Shown here one piece after another: positions 1 to 4,637 of a stretch of 5,427 nucleotides of DNA. Source of the stretch: an uncultured Saprospiraceae bacterium (GTDB lineage: Bacteria > Bacteroidota > Bacteroidia > Chitinophagales > Saprospiraceae). The DNA lies in assembly GCA_937921525.1 (NCBI GenBank), contig CAKZUM010000587.1, positions 1 through 5,427 on the forward strand. The letters are read 5' to 3'. The notes below the pieces were generated by a model. The model did no database searches and was not told the origin of the DNA. It saw nothing but the letters and a program-made list of their open reading frames with translations. Positions within the stretch are counted from its first letter, which is position 1. Each line of letters opens with the position of its first letter. The translations under genes and the position numbers were made by a program.

Positions 1-17
1 TCCGCATTTATGGCTGC

Positions 18-101
18 CAAATATAAAACTATACTGCGTTGGAAAGCCTCGTCGATGCTGGGCATCGCCTACGTTTTCCGCCTTGTCTAGCTTTATATTT
101 G
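18..101. repeat. 84-nt imperfect palindrome, possible dispersed repeat
   Basis: The outer arms 18-31 (CAAATATAAAACTA) and 88-101 (TAGCTTTATATTTG) are inverted repeats matching at 13 of 14 positions. The centre is a perfect stem CGATGC (53-58) / GCATCG (62-67) around the loop TGG. GGAAA (41-45) can also pair with TTTCC (75-79), and CGT (50-52) with ACG (71-73). The inside is clearly more GC-rich than the surroundings. On the minus strand an ATG at 65-63 opens a frame that stays open to the window edge. The shape suggests a dispersed palindromic repeat or the end of a small mobile element, but copy number cannot be seen from one window. Confidence 0.5.
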
Positions 102-241
102 ACTACCCAAAATGGGGAACTTATTTTTCACTCGTTACTTAATGGGAAGGCACTTTGGTCGAATTTGATTTCTGATATCAAAGTCTTTGTATTCGTGTGT
201 ATTCTGAACGTTATGAAAGGCTTAATATTAGGTAGACGGAC

Positions 242-317
242 TCTAAGTAGCAGACACTTAGAAAGTGGCTGATACTTGGGTCTACGAAAAGGTGTCAGCC
301 ATTTTTAAAATGTCTGC
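242..317 (+). terminator. Nested hairpin resembling an intrinsic terminator
   Basis: Bases 261-276 pair with 291-306 over 16 positions, including four G-T wobbles, around a 14-nt loop. The core is TGGCTGATACT against GGTGTCAGCCA, and the 3' arm ends in a run of five T, as expected of a plus-strand intrinsic terminator. An outer stem GCAGACA (250-256) / TGTCTGC (311-317) encloses it. A competing 7-bp hairpin TCTAAGT (242-248) / ACTTAGA (256-262) uses part of the same sequence. No plus-strand gene ends nearby in the window, so the transcript it would stop is unknown. Confidence 0.45.
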
Positions 318-429
318 CACCAAGAATTCGTCGTTAATGAACTGATACACAAAAACTATATAGAATCTTCAAAAGACATAGAGTAAATATTTTGACAGCT
401 CCATAGTCTAAAATCCTCGCAGAGTCGAT

Positions 430-452
430 GGTTTAAGTTTGTAACTTAAACC
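430..452. repeat. Perfect 10-bp palindrome with 3-nt loop
   Basis: GGTTTAAGTT (430-439) pairs perfectly with AACTTAAACC (443-452) around TGT. It lies 100 nt beyond the gldH stop, so it could form the 3' end of that transcript. No T tract follows on either strand, so a standard intrinsic terminator is not supported. A similar GGTTTA-containing palindrome occurs at 4498-4530. Confidence 0.5.
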
Positions 453-551
453 GTATATCAAGCCTTTCACAAAGCCTAAAACCAAGTAACACAATTAGTC
501 ATATTATCCTACTGGAACATACTTGATACTTGAACTTAGTTCTTGAATAGT

Positions 552-1064
552 CTACCGACTACTCCCCGTATCCTCTATTCGAACACTCAGTCCTTTAATA
601 CCTTCAATAGGATTTTTCCGCATAAACTGCTCTATCGTAATAGTATGTTTTCCAATAGCATTAAAATAAGCCCCTTTTTGAGACGGCACTAATAAAGTAC
701 AAGCATTACTGCCACAATCGCCATACCATTGACCATACTTGTCCGCCAATTCAAAAGATACTTGCTGGGAAATTCTTTTTCCAGAAGGAAACTGGGTGTG
801 CATTTTTAAATACAGATTCTGGTAAGCATAATCTGTGGAGTGATCTAGTTCTAGGTAAATGTTATATATCTTGGTAGTATCGCTAATCTGGAAAGTATAG
901 TTAAGCGTATCTTGGTAGGCCCATTTTGTTGCTAGAATTTCCTGAGATTCGTCATAGATATAATTCTTATCATTACAACTAATTATAGCAAATAAACAGG
1001 CAAGTACACTAGTGGCAATCATCCATTTTTTGAAGGGGAGAACAGCTCTATTATTTTTTTTCAT
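552..1064 (-). CDS. gldH: Gliding motility lipoprotein GldH
   Basis: GldH is a membrane-anchored lipoprotein needed for Bacteroidota gliding motility, a process tied to the type IX secretion machinery; its exact biochemical role is not settled. The 170-residue product begins with a basic n-region (MKKNNR, then FKK), a hydrophobic stretch at about residues 14-28 and a lipobox IISC, placing the lipidated cysteine at residue 30. The mature part shows family features: KNYIYDE just after the cysteine, the YNIYLEL...DYAYQNLYL strand region (67-86), FPSGK (92-96) and the C-terminal QFMRKNPIEGIKGLSVRIE pattern (146-164). Length is typical of the family. I chose ATG at 1064, because a TTG four codons upstream would only prepend LIY before the basic n-region. 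No TAnnTTTG box is visible just upstream. rnpB ends about 43 nt before the start on the same strand, so read-through from the rnpB promoter is possible. Confidence 0.93.
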   Translation of the reverse strand: MKKNNRAVLPFKKWMIATSVLACLFAIISCNDKNYIYDESQEILATKWAYQDTLNYTFQISDTTKIYNIYLELDHSTDYAYQNLYLKMHTQFPSGKRISQQVSFELADKYGQWYGDCGSNACTLLVPSQKGAYFNAIGKHTITIEQFMRKNPIEGIKGLSVRIEDTGSSR

Positions 1065-1107
1065 GTAGATTAGCAAGAAATTCTTAGAGTATACGCTTAA
1101 AAAGGAA

Positions 1108-1603
1108 GGACAAGCGACTGCAAAACCTATAAGCCGGATTCTGTAAGTAAACTAATGACATTCGACGATTACAGCCCAACATCAAAAGATTACCTTTCTA
1201 TCATTTATCTCGGATAATCCTCACGGATTACCTCTAGCTGCCTACCCCTCCCGATGGAAAGCACCCGAAAGTACTTCCACGCTAAGCGAGCAACTTATCT
1301 CTTACGAATCAGGATATATGCGGCATTTCAACTCACGAGGTTTATCCGCCTTCTCAGTTACCTGAGAACACCGTGCGCTCTTACCACACATTTTCACCCT
1401 TACCTTTTCTCTAAGATAAATCTTAGAGGAAGTTGGCGGTTATTTTCTGCGACACTCTCTGTATCCTTTGTTCACTTTAATAAATTAAAGCAAATAAGGA
1501 CCCCATCCGTTAGATGGCGTGATGCTCTACGTTGTCCGGACTTTCCTTTTCCAATGCTAGCATGGAACGATAGAACAGTCTTACAGCGCTTAATCCTATA
1601 CCA
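1108..1603 (-). ncRNA. rnpB: RNase P RNA, bacterial type A
   Basis: This is the catalytic RNA of RNase P, which removes 5' leaders from tRNA precursors with the protein RnpA. Read on the minus strand, the conserved 5' core GGAAAGTCCGGAC (near 1545-1533) is followed by GAGCATCACGCC. Next come the GTCGCAGAAAATAACCGCC region (about 1453-1435), the AAGGGTGAAAATGTGTGGTAAGAGCGCAC block (near 1402-1372) and GGCGGATAAACC. The 3' half of P4, ACAGAATCCGGCTTATAGG, closes it at about 1145-1127. A terminal P1 helix can be drawn: GGAT-T-AAGCG-CTGT (1596-1583) pairs with GCAG-T-CGCTT-GTCC (1121-1108), one unpaired base per side. A 9-bp inverted repeat at 1409-1428 fits the distal P12 arm. At about 490 nt it is longer than the E. 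coli RNA (377 nt). The ends are estimated from P1 and the promoter, within about 8 nt. It lies upstream of gldH on the same strand. Confidence 0.95.
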
Positions 1604-1608
1604 CAGCG

Positions 1609-1616
1609 CAAAAATA
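1609..1616 (-). promoter_or_regulatory. -7 promoter element for rnpB
   Basis: The minus strand reads TATTTTTG, an exact match to the Bacteroidota -7 consensus TAnnTTTG. It sits about 12 nt upstream of the inferred P1 helix of rnpB, so transcription would start at roughly 1602-1606, right at the expected 5' end of the RNA. A -33 TTG at the usual 17-23 nt spacing is not evident; the nearest TTTG (complement of 1643-1646) is 26 nt away, inside the large hairpin arm. Confidence 0.6.
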
Positions 1617-1640
1617 CCTTTTTTTTAAATATTAAGGAAC

Positions 1641-1751
1641 GACAAAAAAATAAATCAGTCGATTTTGAGATGAGTTCTTTTTTCTATGGGTTGAAAACCT
1701 ATGGAAAAAAGACTCAATTCAAAATCTGAAAGACTGACTTATTTTTTTGTC
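1641..1751. repeat. 111-nt near-perfect hairpin
   Basis: The two halves of this segment are inverted copies. The outer 20 nt, GACAAAAAAATAAATCAGTC (1641-1660), pair with 1732-1751 with a single mismatch. The inner arm 1661-1692 pairs with 1696-1726 through GATTTTGA, TGAGT, CTTTTTTC and TATGGGTT blocks, with a few G-T wobbles, one mismatch and a 1-nt bulge, closing on a GAA triloop (1693-1695). The only large irregularity is a 5-nt bulge TGAAA at 1727-1731 in the right arm. No clear target-site duplication flanks it (GGAAC on the left, AATAC on the right). It could be a MITE-like element, a cruciform-forming spacer or a transcribed structured RNA; sequence alone does not decide. Confidence 0.75.
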
Positions 1752-1833
1752 AATACTAAGATAGACATAAAAATTATTTTAAAACTACGTAGGGGGGATA
1801 GCAAAAAATGGTGTCTATTAGATTGCATAAGTA

Positions 1834-1841
1834 TAAGTTTG
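1834..1841 (+). promoter_or_regulatory. Candidate -7 element for the Crp/Fnr gene
   Basis: TAAGTTTG matches the Bacteroidota -7 consensus TAnnTTTG exactly and would start transcription at about 1845-1848, giving a leader of roughly 90 nt before the ATG at 1936. No good -33 TTG is found at normal spacing (TTG at 1823-1825 is too close), so an activator or a weak promoter is possible. The element lies partly inside the inverted repeat at 1837-1862. Confidence 0.4.
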
Positions 1842-1862
1842 GCTAAAATATTCTAGCTAAAC
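1837..1862. promoter_or_regulatory. Operator-like inverted repeat over the promoter
   Basis: GTTTGGCTA (1837-1845) and TAGCTAAAC (1854-1862) are inverted repeats matching at 8 of 9 positions, separated by 8 nt. The left arm overlaps the candidate -7 box and the right arm covers the expected transcription start. A dimeric regulator bound here would be placed to block RNA polymerase. Autoregulation by the adjacent Crp/Fnr protein is a reasonable inference, but the arms do not resemble the classical TGTGA or TTGAT half-sites. The transcript could also form a small hairpin here. Confidence 0.35.
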
Positions 1863-1935
1863 ACTAAGCATTGCAGTGAAAGCTACCGTAATTTTTAAAC
1901 AACTTCAGTAATCATCCCGACTAAAGAAAAAGAAA

Positions 1936-2616
1936 ATGAAAGAGCAAAAAAACACTTTTATTCTTCAATTATTCCCGATTTTCCGATCCTTATCCGAAGC
2001 CGATTCAGACCGATTGGAGCAAATGGTAGAAAAAAAGGTACTTCCAAAATATAGTTTCCTTTACCATGCAGGAGAGCCTTCAAAGCACATTTTTTTCTTA
2101 TCAAAAGGAAGTATTAAGATTGGTACTCATTCTTCTGATGGCAAAGAAATTATTAAATCCGTGTTACATCCACTAGCTATGTTTGGCGAAATGTGTGCTG
2201 TTGGCGAAACAAATAGACCAGATTTTGCACAAGCAATGAATAACGAAGTACATTACTACGCCTTAAAAGTAGAGGACTTCCAAGCACTAATGCAGACGAA
2301 TTACGATTTGTGCAATAGTGTACTCAAAATGATGGGCGGAAGACTCAGAAAAGCAGAAAATCGTCTAGAAGGACTTATTTTCAAAGATGCTAGAACTAGA
2401 ATTGTAGATTTTATTAAAGAAACAGCAACGGATAGAGGTCGCCAAGTAGGCTTTGAAACCTTATTCAAGCATACCCTGACACAGCAAGATATTGCCAACA
2501 TTACAGGCACTTCGCGTCAAACAGTAACTTCTGTTTTAAATGAGTTGAGAAAAGAAAACTTAATTTATTTTAACCGTAATAGTATTTTAATAAGAGATAT
2601 GGCTAAATTAGCCTAA
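1936..2616 (+). CDS. Crp/Fnr-family transcriptional regulator
   Basis: This is a cytoplasmic, probably dimeric DNA-binding regulator with a ligand-sensing cyclic-nucleotide-binding-like fold. The 226-residue product has an N-terminal cNMP-binding-like domain at about residues 10-120, including SFLYHAGEPSKHIFFLSKGSIKI (40-62, the GE...FFL.KG signature) and MFGEMCAVGE (82-91). A long dimerisation helix follows (about 112-150), then a winged helix-turn-helix (about 151-220) with LTQQDIANITGTSRQTVTSV at 181-200 as the core HTH. Length is normal. It has only two cysteines (C87, C126) and no N-terminal cysteine cluster, so an FNR-type Fe-S oxygen sensor is unlikely. The phosphate-binding Arg-Ser pair of E. 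coli CRP is not evident, so cAMP binding is not supported. The start is the ATG after an A-rich stretch (AAAGAAAAAGAAA) typical of Bacteroidota initiation regions. The effector and regulon cannot be told from sequence. Confidence 0.93.
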   Translation: MKEQKNTFILQLFPIFRSLSEADSDRLEQMVEKKVLPKYSFLYHAGEPSKHIFFLSKGSIKIGTHSSDGKEIIKSVLHPLAMFGEMCAVGETNRPDFAQAMNNEVHYYALKVEDFQALMQTNYDLCNSVLKMMGGRLRKAENRLEGLIFKDARTRIVDFIKETATDRGRQVGFETLFKHTLTQQDIANITGTSRQTVTSVLNELRKENLIYFNRNSILIRDMAKLA

Positions 2617-2619
2617 AAC

Positions 2620-2709
2620 TAACTTCAATCTCAAAAATGAGACGTTGACAGCTCGTTATAAGATCAACATAACGATTTGAAGTTGAAATTGATGTTGAAG
2701 TTGAAGTTA
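2620..2709 (+). other. Structured 3' region with hexamer repeat
   Basis: Just past the regulator stop codon, TAACTTCAA (2620-2628) can pair with TTGAAGTTA (2701-2709). Two small hairpins nest inside: TCTCA (2629-2633) / TGAGA with an AAAA loop, and CGTTAT (2654-2659) / ATAACG (2669-2674). The right part holds five tandem copies of a TTGAAG-like hexamer (2677-2706; variants TTGAAA and TTGATG), so the outer stem has alternative registers. Read in frame on the plus strand the repeat gives alternating Val/Glu-type codons, but no start codon supports a gene. Confidence 0.45.
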
Positions 2710-2767
2710 AATAAAACTCCCCTTCCCCAGAGTATGGGACAAGAATATAGTTGTTAAATGCAGTTCC

Positions 2768-2806
2768 AAATGGTGGTTGATGTCGATCAACCGCCATTTC
2801 TCTTTT
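2768..2806 (+). terminator. Strong intrinsic terminator
   Basis: AAATGGTGGTTGAT (2768-2781) pairs with ATCAACCGCCATTT (2786-2799) over 14 bp with one T-G wobble, around a GTCG tetraloop, followed by CTCTTTT. This is the best intrinsic terminator in the window and points to a plus-strand transcript. The nearest candidate is the Crp/Fnr gene, whose coding region ends 151 nt upstream, leaving an unusually long 3' region; an independent small RNA ending here is the alternative. Confidence 0.7.
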
Positions 2807-3258
2807 AGACATACTCTTAATAGCGAGTGGTAGCGTGCTTAGTTAGTTGTTTAATCAAGAAATAGACTTTTCGGAGTGAACTCAGTCTTTAGAAATATTT
2901 ATTTTATTATATACGTCTGATTTGTGACTTACTAAAAAGTCTGTCGTCTTAAGCATACATACCTCTCTAATTTTTTCCCCAGTTATATTTTCCTCCAAAA
3001 GTTATTCCTCAAAATAAGATGACCAATTTGTACTGTATCTGTACAAAACACCAATTTCTTCAAAAAATTCCATTTGAAAAGGGTTACACATTGTATTAAA
3101 ACTACACTATACAATAGCCAGCACTTTATGGAATTACGGCGTCCTAAAAAATTAACAATAATTTAAAATACGTTATCGAACACAGGGATTGAAAGTCTGT
3201 TTTATCGGTAAGATAGAACAAATGATTCCTGAAAGGGACATAACAAATAGCACTCATT
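2807..3258. other. AT-rich gap with little recognisable content
   Basis: No gene is supported here. The stretch is very AT-rich, contains a few weak hairpins (for example AGACT / AGTCT near 2864-2893) and one operator-like inverted repeat at 3027-3047. I found no TAnnTTTG match ahead of the small open frame at 3259. A plus-strand open frame from 3189 overlaps that frame and is judged a shadow. Confidence 0.5.
3027..3047. promoter_or_regulatory. Perfect 21-bp operator-like inverted repeat
   Basis: TTTGTAC (3027-3033) and GTACAAA (3041-3047) are perfect inverted repeats separated by 7 nt. Arm length and spacing fit a binding site for a dimeric helix-turn-helix regulator. The next open frame starts about 210 nt downstream, so the controlled gene is unclear, and no family-specific consensus is recognised. 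Confidence 0.3.
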
Positions 3259-3525
3259 ATGAATATTCGCGAGATCAAATTAGCCATTACTGTAGGATTG
3301 ATGAATTCAGGAAATTACTTGAATACCATTCAAGACCTTATGCAGCGTTTAACAGAGCAAGTAGGCGCCTTTATAGGACAACAAGTAGTACACAATGCTA
3401 CCCTGGATCAAGAACACTCGATTCAAACCTTGGCTTTACAGTACGAAAATTGTACGCTAAATATTGATCTTATTCAGAACAACACAACACAACTTCAGTA
3501 CGTCAATCGCTTCGATGTATATTAA
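3259..3525 (+). CDS. Small hypothetical protein, 88 residues
   Basis: I do not recognise this protein. It would be a soluble product with no signal peptide or membrane segment. Residues 4-45 look mainly helical and partly amphipathic (REIKLAITVGLMNSGNYLNT, then IQDLMQRLTEQVGAFIGQQV), and the C-terminal half is rich in Gln, Asn and Thr. It has a single cysteine. In favour of a real gene: codon choice resembles the neighbouring genes, the composition is balanced, and a hairpin follows the stop by about 30 nt. Against: no Shine-Dalgarno or -7 box is seen upstream and no domain is evident. The start is the first ATG after an in-frame TAA at 3241. It sits alone between the regulator and rlmB on the same strand and could be a remnant or lineage-specific gene. 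Confidence 0.5.
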   Translation: MNIREIKLAITVGLMNSGNYLNTIQDLMQRLTEQVGAFIGQQVVHNATLDQEHSIQTLALQYENCTLNIDLIQNNTTQLQYVNRFDVY

Positions 3526-3557
3526 TCTGATCTTGTCGGCATAGCCACTATTTTTAC

Positions 3558-3578
3558 AAAGACCCTGATTAGGTCTTT
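3558..3578 (+). terminator. Hairpin after the small open frame
   Basis: AAAGACC (3558-3564) pairs perfectly with GGTCTTT (3572-3578) around a 7-nt loop, 33 nt after the stop at 3525. The T run is short and forms part of the stem, so it is a modest terminator. An alternative stem CTGAT (3565-3569) / ATCAG (3579-3583) competes with it. Confidence 0.35.
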
Positions 3579-3686
3579 ATCAGATTTGTATTTCAAAGCG
3601 ATTGATACCCCACTTTATTTCCTCTCCACTCCTCCTCTTTTTTATTTAGTTTTTACAAAATACGGCCCTTGTTTTAAAGACAATGT

Positions 3687-3694
3687 TATCTTTG
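3687..3694 (+). promoter_or_regulatory. Possible -7 element at the rlmB start
   Basis: TATCTTTG matches the TAnnTTTG -7 consensus. It lies between the two candidate start codons of rlmB (3683 and 3701). If it is real, transcription would start at about 3698-3701 and only the downstream ATG could be used, nearly without a leader. The TTG at 3669-3671 is only 15 nt upstream, shorter than the usual spacer, so this may be chance. Confidence 0.25.
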
Positions 3695-3700
3695 TCTTTA

Positions 3701-4459
3701 ATGAGAAATTCCAATACAGTAATTTTTGGTCGACACCCTGTCTTGGATGCGATCAAAGCAGGCAAGACCATAGATAAAGTCATCATTCAGCAAGGCTTCA
3801 AAGGACCTATAGAAAAGGAGATTCGACAGCTTTGTAAGGAACACCGCATTATACTACAGCAATTGCCTAAGGAGCGAATCGCCAGAATGGTCGATGGCAA
3901 TCATCAAGGCATCGTCGCCTTCCTATCTTTAATCGAATACCAGAAATTAGAAGATATTTTACCGCTAGTATATGAGCAATCTAAAGTGCCTTTATTCCTC
4001 CTACTGGATGGGGTGACAGATGTGCGAAACTTTGGCGCCATTGCTAGAACCGCTGAGGTAATGGGCGTACAAGCAATCGTAATACCTAGAAAAAAATCTG
4101 CTCAAATCAATTCCGATGCCATCAAAGCTTCCGCAGGTGCCTTATTAGAAATTCCTGTTTGTAAAGAAGCAAGTATTGTGGCCGCCGTAGAGTTTTTGCA
4201 AAATTCTGGGGTACAAGTATATGCGAGTGATCTATACGCCGAAAAGGGGATTCATCATGTTGATTTCACGACCCCTTCTGCTATTATTATCGGTGCCGAA
4301 GGGAGAGGCGTGAGCCCTTCTATTTTAAAAATGGTGGATGAGACTTTTATTATTCCTCAGGTAGGTAAGACGGATTCTTTGAATGTGTCGGTGGCTACGG
4401 GGATGATGTTGTATGAGGTAGTGATGCAGCGATTGGATAAGGGGCTGCTTAAGAAATAG
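3701..4459 (+). CDS. rlmB: 23S rRNA 2'-O-methyltransferase RlmB (TrmH/SpoU family)
   Basis: The SPOUT-class TrmH family transfers a methyl group from S-adenosylmethionine to a ribose 2'-OH; RlmB modifies the conserved guanosine 2251 (E. coli numbering) in the peptidyl-transferase P loop of 23S rRNA. From the chosen ATG the product is 252 residues, close to the E. coli length of 243. An N-terminal substrate-binding domain (about 7-80) starts with FGRHPVLDAI and includes GNHQGIVAF (66-74). The knotted catalytic domain carries all three family motifs: NFGAIART (110-117, catalytic Asn and Arg), IIIGAEGRGVS (195-205), and IPQVGKTDSLNVSVA (218-232). The alternative ATG at 3683 adds MLSLSL; I prefer 3701 because family members have few residues before the FG motif, but neither start has a Shine-Dalgarno site. 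RlmB is the best fit; another TrmH-family target is possible. It converges on the thioesterase gene. Confidence 0.92.
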   Translation: MRNSNTVIFGRHPVLDAIKAGKTIDKVIIQQGFKGPIEKEIRQLCKEHRIILQQLPKERIARMVDGNHQGIVAFLSLIEYQKLEDILPLVYEQSKVPLFLLLDGVTDVRNFGAIARTAEVMGVQAIVIPRKKSAQINSDAIKASAGALLEIPVCKEASIVAAVEFLQNSGVQVYASDLYAEKGIHHVDFTTPSAIIIGAEGRGVSPSILKMVDETFIIPQVGKTDSLNVSVATGMMLYEVVMQRLDKGLLKK

Positions 4460-4497
4460 TTTTTCAATTCATCCGACTACTTCAAAAGTGATGTTCT

Positions 4498-4530
4498 AAG
4501 TTTACTAAACCTTGAAGGTTTAGTAAACTT
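4498..4530. terminator. Perfect 33-nt palindrome between convergent genes
   Basis: AAGTTTACTAAACC (4498-4511) pairs perfectly with GGTTTAGTAAACTT (4517-4530) around TTGAA. It lies 39 nt past the rlmB stop and 107 nt past the thioesterase stop, the expected place for a bidirectional terminator. However, the stem is AT-rich and no clean T tract follows on either strand, so it may end transcripts weakly, protect 3' ends, or be a dispersed palindrome. Compare the palindrome at 430-452. Confidence 0.5.
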
Positions 4531-4570
4531 ATTAAATAAAAAGAGCGAGTGAGAACCTTGCATTGCCAGT

Positions 4571-4590
4571 AAAAGCTGACTACAGCAGCT
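4571..4590 (-). terminator. Weak terminator-like hairpin after the thioesterase gene
   Basis: On the minus strand, AGCTG and CAGCT form a 5-bp stem around 7 nt, followed by a short T run, about 48 nt after the thioesterase stop. The stem is short and the T tract minimal, so this is only a candidate. Confidence 0.25.
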
Positions 4591-4637
4591 ATGCGAGACC
4601 AGATATAGAGGATACAGGGAGTACCCAAGGATGCACC

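Larger units (their letters stand above)
1..551. other. Gene-poor left flank with three hairpins
   Basis: I see no convincing protein or RNA gene in this stretch. It contains an imperfect palindrome at 18-101, a nested terminator-like structure at 242-317 and a perfect short palindrome at 430-452, each listed separately. Between them the sequence is AT-rich, with stops in all frames except a TTG-initiated reading of 77 codons on the plus strand at 39-272, which begins inside the palindrome and has no recognisable domain. This is also the 3' flank of gldH, whose transcript would run leftwards into it. Confidence 0.6.
1604..1935. other. Divergent intergenic region, rnpB / Crp-Fnr gene
   Basis: This region separates two divergently transcribed genes. 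It holds the rnpB -7 box, a 111-nt hairpin (1641-1751), a possible long-range stem ATAGACA (1761-1767) / TGTCTAT (1812-1818), a run of six G near 1792-1798 and a candidate promoter-operator for the downstream regulator (1834-1862). No open frame beyond shadows of rnpB enters it. Confidence 0.7.

Noticed and set aside
164..182. TTTGAT / ATCAAA inverted repeat resembling an FNR or Crp-type site
   Set aside because: The spacer is 7 nt instead of the 4 nt expected for a TTGAT-N4-ATCAA site, and no gene lies downstream to be regulated.
39..272. 77-codon plus-strand open frame starting at TTG
   Set aside because: It starts inside the edge palindrome, runs into the terminator-like hairpin, has no domain and no initiation signal.
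1254..1628. 124-codon plus-strand open frame
   Set aside because: It lies antisense to the conserved core of RNase P RNA; the composition reflects the RNA and no protein family is recognisable.
2301..2510. 69-codon minus-strand open frame
   Set aside because: It is wholly antisense within the Crp/Fnr coding region, with no independent support.
2677..2706. Possible CRISPR-like or satellite array
   Set aside because: The five units are contiguous degenerate hexamers with no spacers, so this is a simple sequence repeat only.
2603..2812. 69-codon minus-strand open frame
   Set aside because: Its Ser-Thr run is just the complement of the hexamer repeat, and it crosses the terminator hairpin.
3189..3467. 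92-codon plus-strand open frame overlapping the 88-residue gene
   Set aside because: It is rich in Arg, Ser and Tyr, typical of an out-of-frame shadow, and the overlapping frame at 3259 has better codon use.
3586..3777. 63-codon plus-strand open frame before and into rlmB
   Set aside because: It overlaps the rlmB start in another frame, is Phe/Tyr-rich from AT-rich DNA and has no domain.
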